A program made the position numbers and the translations under genes. Shown piece after piece: positions 34,839-43,817 of a DNA stretch of 54,066 bases; position 1 is the stretch's first letter; each line of letters starts with the position of its first letter. The notes beneath the pieces are model-generated. The model worked only from the letters and a program-made list of their open reading frames with translations. It was not told the DNA's origin and made no database searches. Origin of the DNA: Candidatus Tiamatella incendiivivens (GTDB lineage: Archaea; Thermoproteota; Thermoprotei_A; Sulfolobales; Acidilobaceae); NCBI GenBank assembly GCA_015522635.1, contig WALW01000008.1, positions 1 through 54,066 of the forward strand, given 5' to 3'.

Positions 34839-35932
34839 ACTCTTACCTCCATAACTACCTCTTCTCTGTATCCCGTCACTACTTTTATTGGCCCAGCTAA
34901 CATTCTATCCACACCTTCGTCTCCTGTATCAACCCTTAAGCACTTCAGCTTCAGAACCTTCCCTTTAGTTCCCACAACTATTATATTCTCTTTTCCAACT
35001 CTTCTCAAAACTTCAGGAGTAAACTGCTTACTCGCTCTTCCAAATATGAATCCATTCCCACCAATGGGGGTTACGATAATCTTTGCCTTCCCATAAGTAT
35101 GTATCAATTTTAAAAGACCTTTCTCATTCAAATCCTTACCAACTAGCCTTCCATTGTATACTGCATCTATCCCTAGAAGAGTTTTACTGACACCAATCCT
35201 ATCAGCTATTGCTTTAAGCGTGGTTCCCGGACCCAAAAAGTACACATACCCTTCCTCAATATTCTCAACTATATACTCGGCTATTTCCTTCTTTTGAGCT
35301 TCTTCAGATTTACTTATGTTTGACGCTTCCTTACCAGCCTGAAGAAGCAGTTCAATCCCAGGTACCTTCAGGTAGGAATATAGCCTTGCAGCCAACCTAT
35401 TCTTCCTGAATGCTTCTTCATCTATATCCATAACTTCCCTTTCAATTAGCGGAGTTTCCTTGTTAAAGGAATCTATAATGTTAGCAGCTGCATTGGGAGA
35501 TAGCACAAATACCGAGCTAAACATCTTAACACCTGAAGGAATCGCCAATACTGGAACCTTTAAATCTACAGCGTCAGCTATATCCCTCGCAGTACCATCC
35601 CCTCCAACGAAAACTAGGAGATCAATTCCATTAGCTACGATTTCCCGAGCAATCCTTTTCGTATCCTCAGCACTCGTCTCCTCCCCGACGCTTCCCACAA
35701 CCTCATACCTAAAATCGGTATCCCTAACGTAATTTTCACCCATACGCTTAGGAGCTACGAGGAAGAAAATATCCCTTCTCTTTATAAGTGAAAGCAGATA
35801 CCTAATCCTCCCCGGGGAAACGGGTTTTGCTCCAAGCTCTAACGCTCTTCTATATGCTTCCCCATCAGTACCTTTAAGACCGACAGACCCTCCCATCCCA
35901 GCTATTGGGTTTACAATAAGCCCTACCCTCAT
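34835..35932 (-). CDS. ATP-NAD kinase-like protein (COG3199)
   Basis: A roughly 365-aa protein of the NAD-kinase/diacylglycerol-kinase superfamily. VGLIVNPIAGMGGSVGLKGTDG and FVGGDGTARDIADA are the phosphate-binding motifs. TPIGGNGFIFGRASKQ and a C-terminal beta domain fit the COG3199 group, whose substrate is unsettled. The frame opens with TTG 35941, but ATG 35932 fits the family start (MRVGLIVNP). It is translationally coupled to the HisC-like gene, suggesting a shared but undefined pathway. Confidence 0.7.
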   Translation of the reverse strand: MRVGLIVNPIAGMGGSVGLKGTDGEAYRRALELGAKPVSPGRIRYLLSLIKRRDIFFLVAPKRMGENYVRDTDFRYEVVGSVGEETSAEDTKRIAREIVANGIDLLVFVGGDGTARDIADAVDLKVPVLAIPSGVKMFSSVFVLSPNAAANIIDSFNKETPLIEREVMDIDEEAFRKNRLAARLYSYLKVPGIELLLQAGKEASNISKSEEAQKKEIAEYIVENIEEGYVYFLGPGTTLKAIADRIGVSKTLLGIDAVYNGRLVGKDLNEKGLLKLIHTYGKAKIIVTPIGGNGFIFGRASKQFTPEVLRRVGKENIIVVGTKGKVLKLKCLRVDTGDEGVDRMLAGPIKVVTGYREEVVMEVRV

Positions 35933-36122
35933 CAATAGCAACTACCACGTGTAATGAATGAAACACAAATTATATTCTTAACCAATAGACTAGTTTTCAT
36001 CTTCAAAGCAATCAATTCGGACGGAATGCTTTAACAATGAAGAAAGCCCTTGTATTCGAATTCTTCATTGTGAAACATAAAATGTTGCCAATATACTATT
36101 CTACTGCACAGGGGAAAGTTAT

Positions 36123-36860
36123 TTGAAGGTTCTAGTTATCTCAGATATACATGGAAACAGTATCGCATTGAAAGAGGTTATAAAACGAAACGAATTTGAT
36201 GAGCTATGGGTTCTAGGGGATCTCGTAGACTATGGGCCAGATCCTGGCGGAGTAATAGACCTTATAAAAGAATTGAAGCCGAAATTCATAGTCAGAGGAA
36301 ACCATGACCACGCTGCTGCATTTAACGTTGACTGTGGATGCGGTCCAGCTACCCATGAATTGAGTACCGTCACCAGGGAAAAGATAACACTACAGTCATT
36401 ATCAAAGAACGAACTCAAGTGGTTGAGTGAGATACCTTTAACGTTAGAGACGGAATTAGACGGGTCAAATTATTATATCGTACATGGGTCACCGAGTAAT
36501 CCATTGTACGGGTACTTATACTATTATACAGGTAAAACATTGCTTGAGGATTCTCTACAAGGACTCGGTTTCCGAGATAATGGGGAAAACACCCTTGTGC
36601 ACGGCCATACCCACTATCAGGGATCCATGCATTACAAAAACATGTTACTCATTAATCCTGGGAGCGTTGGCCAACCTAGGGATGGCGATAGTAGAGCCGC
36701 ATACCTAGTTATTGAGAAGGGTAGCCAGGGGGATAGATTTATTTTAGGTAGAATTAAATATGACATTGAAAATGTGGTTAAGCAAGTTAAAACCTTCGAT
36801 CTTCCTGAATGGGCTGTAAAACAGTTAACGTATATCCTGAGAAATGGAAAAGTAGCCTAG
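36123..36860 (+). CDS. metallophosphoesterase, YfcE/MJ0936-like
   Basis: A 245-aa cytoplasmic calcineurin-like phosphoesterase with all motifs intact: VISDIHGN (DxH), LGDLVDYGPDP (GDxxDxG), RGNHDHA (GNHD), IVHGSP and VHGHTHYQ (GHTH). NPGSVGQPRDGDSRA is diagnostic of the YfcE/COG0639 group of phosphodiesterases. The TTG start is preceded by GGGGAAAG. It diverges from the COG3199 gene. The in vivo substrate is unknown; cyclic nucleotides or phosphoesters are typical in vitro. Confidence 0.78.
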   Translation: MKVLVISDIHGNSIALKEVIKRNEFDELWVLGDLVDYGPDPGGVIDLIKELKPKFIVRGNHDHAAAFNVDCGCGPATHELSTVTREKITLQSLSKNELKWLSEIPLTLETELDGSNYYIVHGSPSNPLYGYLYYYTGKTLLEDSLQGLGFRDNGENTLVHGHTHYQGSMHYKNMLLINPGSVGQPRDGDSRAAYLVIEKGSQGDRFILGRIKYDIENVVKQVKTFDLPEWAVKQLTYILRNGKVA

Positions 36861-36950
36861 ATTATTCCAGGATAAACTTATCATCTATATCTACCATAAA
36901 TTATCAATTGTAGATCTGTAACACTGATATTGACTACAGGGTGAATTAAA

Positions 36951-37889
36951 TTGATTATAAAACCTCTCGCATTTGACTCATTCGGCGTTCGAAGCCAATC
37001 CACCCTCGTTAAACTAGGCCAGCATAACATCCTGATCGATCCTGGAGTCGCTTTAGGTCCAAAACGATACGGTTTACCTCCAACAGAAGAGGAGTTCCAT
37101 GCCCTAGAGCTAGCTAGGAATGAGATCATCTCGCAATGCGATATAGCCGACATAGTATTAGTTACACACTACCATTATGATCATCATCCCTTCCCAGAAG
37201 ACGACGAGATGTACGAGACTTGTTTTACAGGAAAAACTGTAATAGCGAAGAACATCAAGGAGAACATAAACTATTCCGGTAAACGGCGTGGAAAACTATT
37301 CGAATCTAAGGTAAAAGACATAGCTGATAAACTTGAATGGGGAGACGGTAAAAACTTCGATTTCAATGGATTGCAGGTAAAAGTCTCGCCAGCTGTATGG
37401 CATGGTGAGGTGAAAAGTAAAGTGGGTACAGTGGTAATGATACTCATAGAAGACAGGGAGAACAATGAGAAATTCCTATTTGGTAGCGATGCACAGAACC
37501 TTGCTGATCCAGCTGCATTAGAATGGGCTGTGAGGGCTAACCCTGATATAGCGGTAATAGATGGCTACCCCACTATATTTTTGGGATGGAGAATGAGTCA
37601 GAAATCCTTCGAGAAGAGCTTAGGCACGCTCGGAGACTTTGTCATGAACACTAAGGCCAAAACAATTATATTAGACCATCACATCGTGAGAGACATCAAC
37701 TTCAAGGAAAAGATAAAGCCAATATATGATCTAGCCGGCAAGAAGAGTAAGCTAATCCTTACAGCAGCAGAATACTATGAACTAGAGAACTTCTTCCTGG
37801 AAGCATGGCGGAAAGAAATACATCAAGGTAAAAGAAAAGTAGATGTAGACAAATACTACATGAAGCTACACAATATCATCAATAGGTAG
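36951..37889 (+). CDS. UPF0282-type metallo-beta-lactamase-fold hydrolase
   Basis: A 312-aa MBL-fold protein of the archaeal UPF0282 family. FDSFGVRSQSTLVKLGQHNILIDPGVAL opens the fold. VTHYHYDHHPFP is the zinc motif (HxHxDH). WHGE, GSDAQNL and LDHHIVRD supply later ligands. Function is unknown; MBL folds hydrolyse esters, RNA or cyclic phosphates. It lies 90 bp after the YfcE-like gene on the same strand. Confidence 0.75.
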   Translation: MIIKPLAFDSFGVRSQSTLVKLGQHNILIDPGVALGPKRYGLPPTEEEFHALELARNEIISQCDIADIVLVTHYHYDHHPFPEDDEMYETCFTGKTVIAKNIKENINYSGKRRGKLFESKVKDIADKLEWGDGKNFDFNGLQVKVSPAVWHGEVKSKVGTVVMILIEDRENNEKFLFGSDAQNLADPAALEWAVRANPDIAVIDGYPTIFLGWRMSQKSFEKSLGTLGDFVMNTKAKTIILDHHIVRDINFKEKIKPIYDLAGKKSKLILTAAEYYELENFFLEAWRKEIHQGKRKVDVDKYYMKLHNIINR

Positions 37890-37962
37890 TTGAAAATTAA
37901 GGAGAAGGAAGAATTGATTCTGGTTTGAATATATAAAAAGGTAGAGGAGCGGGTTAACTAGA

Positions 37963-38418
37963 TTATAATTTACTTATCATTTCCATAAACCTCTGATGGT
38001 GCTGTTTCTCGTTTTCTTCGAGCTGTCTAGCAAGTTCTCTAATTACAGGATGATCTGCCTCCTCTGCTAGCTTAGCGTACGTCTCAACCATATCTCTCTC
38101 GATTTCTAGGTGTCTTTCAGCAAATCGTTTCACAAGTGCTTTTGTCTGAGGAGATACCCCCTCTGGCTTTATACCCTCCCTTTCCTCTAGGGAGGCTATT
38201 GTCTGATCCATTTTCTCCAGTTCCTTTACTGCGTTGAGGAGGCCCTCCATTAGGTGTTTGTGTATAATCGTTTCAACAGCTATTGTTTTGAGAGAATCTT
38301 GGAGCTCTTTGTACGAGTATCCTAATGCCTGGAGTCTTGAGAGACCGAATGTATAGTCATAAGCTGCTTGTGTTTCAATACCATGAGCTTTCTCCACTAT
38401 TTCACGGAGGTTCTTCAT
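37963..38418 (-). CDS. ferritin-like four-helix protein
   Basis: A 151-aa helical bundle. Possible di-iron ligands are VETIIHKHLMEG, RHLEIERDMVETYAKLAEEA and EENEKQHHQRFMEMI, giving repeated ExxH spacing as in rubrerythrin-like proteins. The ligand set is less canonical than in ferritin. AGGTGA lies 6 nt before the ATG and is part of a palindrome, so translation or transcription is likely controlled there. It could store iron or scavenge peroxide, in line with the other iron genes in the window. Confidence 0.6.
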   Translation of the reverse strand: MKNLREIVEKAHGIETQAAYDYTFGLSRLQALGYSYKELQDSLKTIAVETIIHKHLMEGLLNAVKELEKMDQTIASLEEREGIKPEGVSPQTKALVKRFAERHLEIERDMVETYAKLAEEADHPVIRELARQLEENEKQHHQRFMEMISKL

Positions 38419-38421
38419 TGT

Positions 38422-38440
38422 TTATCACCTAATGTGATAA
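38422..38440. promoter_or_regulatory. 7-bp palindrome overlapping the RBS of the ferritin-like gene
   Basis: TTATCAC, 5 nt, GTGATAA form a perfect inverted repeat directly upstream of the ATG at 38418, and the - strand half contains the AGGTGAT ribosome binding site. A bound repressor, or a hairpin in the mRNA, would mask the start. A partial copy, TTATCAT, follows at 38441-38448. Confidence 0.5.
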
Positions 38441-38627
38441 TTTATCATTAATAGTATTTTAGTTTTGAGTTATATATATGAAATTAATTTTATAAAACAT
38501 TAACCTTGGAAGACGAACTTTCTTACTATGTTTACTGAACCCGCCTTTAACTGGGACGCTGAATCTTTCACTTCCAGTTAACCCCCTCTTACAATAATGA
38601 ATAGACCCTTATTAACGGGTCCTCGAA

Positions 38628-39278
38628 TTGGGGCTTATAGGAATCTATATACTTGACAAGCTTATAGGTTCAATCCCTAACTACTGGATCCTAGAATTCT
38701 ATGGTGACAGAAGAATAGTCAGTAGCCTACTGCATTATGTTACAGCATATAGGAGTAAGTTCGGCAGAGTTCTAGTTTTATTGAATAAGGATTTCGGGGG
38801 CCTAGACCCCTACACTGTTATGAGGCTTACCCGTATTCTAAACGGGGATTCCCTAAAGATAGATGTAGGCAGAGGGTTCCGTTTCTCTGATACTATCAAG
38901 TTGCTCCGAGAGGCATGGGATTCAAAGGGTTATGATAGCGTAGTAATTGGTTATCCGTACTTTCATATGCCCCGCGGCTTCAAGGGTTACTCCAGTGCAA
39001 CAGAGGTCACCGGCTTGGCCAGAGAGCTTTCACTGAAAAATATTAGGGTTTTCATGTTCAACAATGTATCCCATATGGGTGTGTGGATGCCTGAGGGTGG
39101 TAATTATCACCATCATAGTGTCCATGTCATAATTAGAGTTGATAGGATTAGAGGAGGGAAGATTGGGGCTCGCATTATCAAGCACCCGTCTAAACCTGTT
39201 GGCGGAGCAGTATCCTTTAGGTCGGAAGAAGTTTTCTATGGAAAAGGCGTTTATCAACCCTTATCGGCTTGGTTCTAG
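38628..39278 (+). CDS. RadA/RecA-fold paralogue without Walker motifs
   Basis: A 216-aa RecA-fold protein. ILEFYGDRRIVSSLLHYVTAY sits where RadA has its Walker A segment, but GxxGxGKT is gone. VVIGYPYF replaces the Walker B strand. The C-terminal half follows RadA closely: IRVFMFNNVS, a GG-HHH loop, VHVIIRVDRI, ARIIKHPSKPVGGAVSF. It is therefore likely a non-ATPase recombinase paralogue acting as an accessory or mediator, as some archaeal RadA paralogues do. The TTG start has a weak RBS. PolB2 lies about 1.4 kb downstream on the same strand. Confidence 0.6.
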   Translation: MGLIGIYILDKLIGSIPNYWILEFYGDRRIVSSLLHYVTAYRSKFGRVLVLLNKDFGGLDPYTVMRLTRILNGDSLKIDVGRGFRFSDTIKLLREAWDSKGYDSVVIGYPYFHMPRGFKGYSSATEVTGLARELSLKNIRVFMFNNVSHMGVWMPEGGNYHHHSVHVIIRVDRIRGGKIGARIIKHPSKPVGGAVSFRSEEVFYGKGVYQPLSAWF

Positions 39279-39283
39279 ATAGA

Positions 39284-40323
39284 TTATAGTCCTTTAATGT
39301 TTGCTAGTTTTTTCTTTATGACCGGTATTGTTTTGCTATAGTCTATTAGAGTCCTATAGTCTTCTAGTTTTATCTTCGGCTTGACATCATTCTCTACAGA
39401 CCTTGCCACTAGTACATAATAATTCGTTGGTGACTGCAATCCTGTTTTTGTTGCCTTTGCTTGGGTTCTCTAAGGATAGTTTCAGCTTCACCAGGTGGTC
39501 ATGCCTCTCCACTTAGCTTCTATGAACGTAGTCGTAATTCCTGGTTCACGTATTATTATGTCTATTTCGTATTGCTTGTACCACCATGATCCTACTTGGA
39601 ATGGTAGTGTCTTTATGTATCCTATCGCATGGAGATCCCGGTATTATTGTTTGTACTATTTGTTCGAAGACCTGTGAGGTATGTATATCCTGTTTTTTTA
39701 CTGCTTCTTCCACAGCTTTTCCCCGATAACCCGTTTCTACTAGGTTTCTGAGTGTCGTAATGTATTTGTAGTAGTAAAGAAAGTAAGGCTGAAATATACT
39801 TCGAAACTATTCTATGGTCTATGCCTCTTGCACTCGATATTTCAGACATTCCCGTTCTACCGGTTGCAACTGCCTTTAAGATGGAAGCATAGCTTCTAGG
39901 TTCCCTCATTTCCTGCCTCAACAGGTTTTCTGCCTCTTCTAGTAGTATGGATCCCCCGGGATTAGTACTACTTGTATTACATCTATTGAATTCTTGACGT
40001 TAATTGTATGAAGGAGATAGGCCGGTGTACCGCCAACAATACTATATGACTTTGTGGCTTCTATTGAATCCATTTTAGGCCAGAAACCGCCGGGCTTCTA
40101 GAAGCCTCATTGGATATAAGTGTATTTGACTGGTCCTTCTACCGTGGAGTGGTGCTTTATATCTAAGAAGCTCCTTCTCGAAGAATGATGCAGATGGCCC
40201 GGATAATACTAGGACTATATTCGTTTTATCTAAAACTGTATCAATGGATCTTGGTTCTTTCCATTCCTTGTTTAGTATGGATAGCTCTGTCTCTCTATCT
40301 ACGAATTTCCCCCTAAATGCCAA
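39284..40323 (-). pseudogene. decayed archaeal AAA ATPase (ATPase_2/DUF234 type)
   Basis: Pieces of one archaeal ATPase_2 gene can be read in order in shifting frames. FVDRETELSILNKEWKEP (N-terminus, TTG 40323 with GGAGG) jumps directly to IVLVLSGPSASFFEKELL and RLLEARRF. YSIVGGTPAYLL, LREPRSYASILKAVATG, SWWYKQYEIDIII and TLIDYSKTIPVIKKKLA then follow to the stop at 39284. The Walker A and B region has been deleted and several frameshifts and stops interrupt the rest. It is a clear relic, convergent with the RadA-like gene. Confidence 0.75.
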
Positions 40324-40333
40324 GTCAACCTCC

Positions 40334-40370
40334 TTTTCATATTATAGTACGTATAACGTAATATGGAAAA
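40334..40370. promoter_or_regulatory. inverted repeat upstream of the PolB2 operon
   Basis: TTTTCATATTA (40334-40344) and TAATATGGAAAA (40359-40370) are inverted copies with one extra base, separated by 14 nt, in the space between the decayed ATPase and the PolB2 operon. The left arm includes a TATA-like ATATTATA. It may be an operator over the promoter; the evidence is positional only. Confidence 0.35.
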
Positions 40371-40433
40371 GATGAGAACACTTACATCCAACCGTCCCCC
40401 TTATCATAATAATCAAATAAATGGGATAGACTG

Positions 40434-40766
40434 TTGGGCCGTACAACACCTTCGCTCAGGGTAACTGTGAAAAGACAGTTATCCAGGATTGAATCCATTC
40501 TAAACCTCCTACCTGAATGCGAGGCGGAGAGAGCCAGAAGACTGTTCGATGATATTGATGAAACAATCTCACTATACACGCACTCTAATGGTCCTATTGA
40601 CCCGATTGAACTCATACTAGTCCATCTTATACGTAGAATTGCCATTGGTGAATGTAGACATGCATTTCTGGGTGATAGACGCGGAGCCCTGGGAGACAGG
40701 GGCATTACTCTATATTCTATGGGAAAATGGGAGGCTGGAAAAGAGGAAAGTAGACCTGGAGTATAA
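40434..40766 (+). CDS. small helical protein overlapping polB2
   Basis: A 110-aa frame opening with TTG 40434. The first 75 or so residues look like a compact helical domain (RVTVKRQLSRIESILNLLPE, ECEAERARRLFDDIDETISLY, DPIELILVHLIRRIAIG). The tail after about residue 76 overlaps the start of polB2 for about 107 bp in another frame and looks less protein-like. It may be a genuine short partner of the polymerase or a leader whose stop codon happens to lie late. Position directly after the operon promoter supports it being expressed. Confidence 0.5.
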   Translation: MGRTTPSLRVTVKRQLSRIESILNLLPECEAERARRLFDDIDETISLYTHSNGPIDPIELILVHLIRRIAIGECRHAFLGDRRGALGDRGITLYSMGKWEAGKEESRPGV

Positions 40767-42600
40767 GGGGTACATATTACCTAACAATAATGTTGACCCG
40801 GATCTACTAGCAGAGGATCTGGAGTACTCTGGGCTAGTAGGGAAAGCCAGGGTTGAAGACTGGAGGCTACCTCCCCACTACAGGCAAGAGACGGGGATAG
40901 TTATCTTCACTGTAGAGAGCCTCAAGGACTACAGGAGAGTAGCCACTATAACGAGGCAGAGAAATGCTGGTAGAATAGTTAATGACTATCCTGACCCATT
41001 AGTAGAGGCGTTATGGTCATCTAGGTACCATCCTTTCCACAGGTTATTCGTGGAAAACGGTAGACCCTTGATGATGGATGATCCTAGTAAACTGGATTAT
41101 GAATCACCGCCGCTTAGAATAGCCTTCCTAGAATACGATTCAGACAATGGTAAGTACAGTGTAAAGTTACCGGGTACGATGATTCAGTTAGCACATAGCG
41201 AATCATTGGCAGATTTGCTTGAGGAGTATCAGGTGCATATAATTGCCTCACCTTTAGATGTTAGGCTTAGGGTACAGGAGGCTGATCCCCGTATAGACTC
41301 TATTAATGCTCTATGGGTTGAGACTGATAGTATGCTCACCGGATTCGACAGGTTGATAGAGTGGGCTAGGCTTAGTAGGATACCGTTGAGAGAGGCGGCT
41401 CGCTCCAGTATAGGTAAGATACTAACCACCATAGAAGCGTTTGAGGCACGTAGGAGAAAGTATCTTGCAGTAAGGGGTTATGGTAGGCTTGAGCCTTTCC
41501 GTAGTCTTATAGGGTTGGCTGAATACGATAGAGGCGGGTCCATATATTCTCCGCAGCCCGGGGTTTATTGGGGTGTTGTCCAGATAGACTTCAACAGTTT
41601 ATACCCTAGTATAATATCCCGTTACAATATATCAGGCGAAACAGTGGACGACCCGGATTGCAGGGATACTATTGAACCGCCTGGCTCTGATCACAAGGTT
41701 TGCAGGGAGAGAAGGGGGATTGTTCCCAGTGTTATGGATGTCCTCATACCTAGGAAAGACCAGTATAAGGAATTAACCGAGAATGCCATTGATCCTGGTC
41801 TGAGAAGTGTTCTAGAGGAGAGGAGGAGTGCAGTTAAATGGATACTCGTAGCGAGCTTCGGGTACCTCGGGTATAGGAACAGCCTCTTCGGCTCCATAAT
41901 GGCTCACGAGTCCGTGACTAGCGCTAGCAGGAGTATAATGATGAGGTCAAGGGAGATAGTGGAGAAAATGGGTTACAAGGTTATACATGTCCTAGTTGAT
42001 AGCCTCTTCATCCTTACAGGAAGAGATACCAGTACCGGGAAATGCTTGGAGTTCGCTGAGACTGTTTCCAGAGAGACTGGGTTCCGGTCTCGATGCGAGT
42101 CTGTTTACAAGTGGCTCGTTATACCTAGGACTGAGAGCGGGAGCGGTGCAGCGAACAAGTATTTCGGGTTATTAAGCGATGGAGAATTTAAAATCAAAGG
42201 ATTGCTTGCCATTAGGAGAGATACACCTGTTCTAGTACGCGAGTTCCAGAAAGACCTGCTTGGATTGCTGAGGAATACATGTGATCCTAAGGTATTAGAG
42301 GAGCTATGCGGAGAGATGAGGTCTGTTTACAATGCTTACAAGAATAGAGTGAGAGAGAGGCGTTTATCTGCTAGGGACCTGGTCATTAGGAGGAGGATAG
42401 GGAATCATGAGTGGAGTTTCAACAAGAAGATAATCTCATCTTCCAAGGAGGGTGCAAGCCAAGCTGCTGAATATATTCTCGTCAGGAGGGGAGTTCCGGT
42501 AAATCCTAGAGACTTTAATGGTGGCTTAGACACTAGGTTTTACTTAAGACTGCTCGAGAGAGGGTTTAATGAGGTTGCAAGCGAGTTATGTGGTGGTTAA
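40660..42600 (+). CDS. polB2: family B DNA polymerase, PolB2 type with altered active site
   Basis: A roughly 646-aa family B polymerase of the archaeal PolB2 group, associated with damage tolerance. Motif A is canonical (DFNSLYPSII, Asp about 310). Motif B is altered (KWILVASFGYLGY, Lys about 393, with Ala for the usual Asn). Motif C reads VLVDSLF (about 445-449) instead of DTDS, losing the first Asp. KYFGLL matches the KxY region. The N-terminal third keeps no clear exonuclease motifs. GGTG 9 nt upstream favours ATG 40660 over TTG 40639. Its stop overlaps the convergent aminotransferase stop by 4 bp. Confidence 0.8.
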   Translation: MHFWVIDAEPWETGALLYILWENGRLEKRKVDLEYKGYILPNNNVDPDLLAEDLEYSGLVGKARVEDWRLPPHYRQETGIVIFTVESLKDYRRVATITRQRNAGRIVNDYPDPLVEALWSSRYHPFHRLFVENGRPLMMDDPSKLDYESPPLRIAFLEYDSDNGKYSVKLPGTMIQLAHSESLADLLEEYQVHIIASPLDVRLRVQEADPRIDSINALWVETDSMLTGFDRLIEWARLSRIPLREAARSSIGKILTTIEAFEARRRKYLAVRGYGRLEPFRSLIGLAEYDRGGSIYSPQPGVYWGVVQIDFNSLYPSIISRYNISGETVDDPDCRDTIEPPGSDHKVCRERRGIVPSVMDVLIPRKDQYKELTENAIDPGLRSVLEERRSAVKWILVASFGYLGYRNSLFGSIMAHESVTSASRSIMMRSREIVEKMGYKVIHVLVDSLFILTGRDTSTGKCLEFAETVSRETGFRSRCESVYKWLVIPRTESGSGAANKYFGLLSDGEFKIKGLLAIRRDTPVLVREFQKDLLGLLRNTCDPKVLEELCGEMRSVYNAYKNRVRERRLSARDLVIRRRIGNHEWSFNKKIISSSKEGASQAAEYILVRRGVPVNPRDFNGGLDTRFYLRLLERGFNEVASELCGG

Positions 42601-43769
42601 AGGAGAGTTGATAATGCCTCCACTAGGCCTCCTAATTCCTCCCTAAACCTTAAGGGGTCCCCTCCTAGACCTATTCTAAGGTATCCAGGAAGCTTGAAGC
42701 ACTCACCGGGATTCACTAGTATACCATGTTGATAGTATAATTGCGCTGAAAGTTCTAGTGAGTCTTTTTCTTTGACCTTGAGTAGCTGGAAAGCGCCTGC
42801 TTCGGGCCAGTATGGAGTGATCATCTCTTCCAGCTGTTCTATTGTGGTTTTTAGGGTTTTTACATTCTCTTCTACTATCCGTTTTGCACGGGTTCTCAGA
42901 GCTTCTACAGCTTCATTACTGGATAATAGCTTACTTGTTATATAGTCGCTGATGATTGATGGTGCTATGCTGGTGTAGTCTTTTACACTCCATGCTCTTT
43001 CTGCGTGGCTTTTGTCCGTGATAATCCAGCCTATCCTAAGGCCGGGTAGTCCATAGACTTTTGATAAGCCATGGACTATTGAAACAGTTTCTGTGTTTCC
43101 TAGTTCTATGGCGCTTGGCCTATGATCATTTTGCTCAGAGCCCCAGTAGACCTCGTCGAAAAATAATCTGACATTGTTTCTTTCGGCAGTTTCAATCAGC
43201 TCCTCAAGTTCATGCGTCCTCATATATTTTCCTGTAGGGTTATTAGGGTCTGTCACAAACACTAGTTTAGGCTTCTCATCTTCAATCAAATGTATAGCCC
43301 TATCAAGGGGGAACCTCCAATCCGGAGGTTCACGCCATAATTCAATAATCTTTGCGTCTATCCATGTAAGGAGACCTGCTACCTGCATATACATAGGAAC
43401 ATCTAGGATAACCTTATCACCGCTTGCAACTGCAGACATGATACTAGCAAGGTTGGCTTCTGCACTCCCATTAGCCACAACTACATTATCAATCTTCAAA
43501 TCCGTCTTATAGAGCGATAAGATGCTTTCCCTGAGTTCAGGACTACCCCGCGTCCAACCGTAGCCTAAGGGTAACTGTCTTAGATCTCCCATTTCTATGC
43601 CTAACTCTTCAAGTTGCCTTATGGAGAGAGGCTCTAACCCGCTCTCACTAAGTAATATGCGGGCTGCCGTTTCATGCGTACTCTGCCATCTCTCCAGACA
43701 AAACCTCGGGAACCCGTTGATGATATTCCCGAGAAGAAGGCGCTTCAACCTAAAAAATTCCTCTCCCAT
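42597..43769 (-). CDS. class I/II PLP aminotransferase
   Basis: A 390-aa fold-type I aminotransferase. YGWTRGSPELRESIL, ANGSAEANLASIMSAV, DPNNPTGKYM, RLFFDEVYWGS and HGLSKVYGLPGLRIGW (Schiff-base Lys) are present, with YLRIGLGG carrying the C-terminal substrate Arg. The exact amino donor is unclear; aspartate, alanine or aromatic enzymes share this pattern. The ATG start gives normal length. It converges on polB2 with a 4-bp overlap. Confidence 0.75.
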   Translation of the reverse strand: MGEEFFRLKRLLLGNIINGFPRFCLERWQSTHETAARILLSESGLEPLSIRQLEELGIEMGDLRQLPLGYGWTRGSPELRESILSLYKTDLKIDNVVVANGSAEANLASIMSAVASGDKVILDVPMYMQVAGLLTWIDAKIIELWREPPDWRFPLDRAIHLIEDEKPKLVFVTDPNNPTGKYMRTHELEELIETAERNNVRLFFDEVYWGSEQNDHRPSAIELGNTETVSIVHGLSKVYGLPGLRIGWIITDKSHAERAWSVKDYTSIAPSIISDYITSKLLSSNEAVEALRTRAKRIVEENVKTLKTTIEQLEEMITPYWPEAGAFQLLKVKEKDSLELSAQLYYQHGILVNPGECFKLPGYLRIGLGGDPLRFREELGGLVEALSTLL

Positions 43770-43817
43770 AGATGGTAACCTCGGTTAAATAATCGATTTA
43801 CACGTTTATAGCCATGA

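Noticed and set aside
39495-39677. 60-aa + strand frame within the decayed ATPase
   Set aside because: Antisense to clear ATPase_2 remnants; no homology or RBS.
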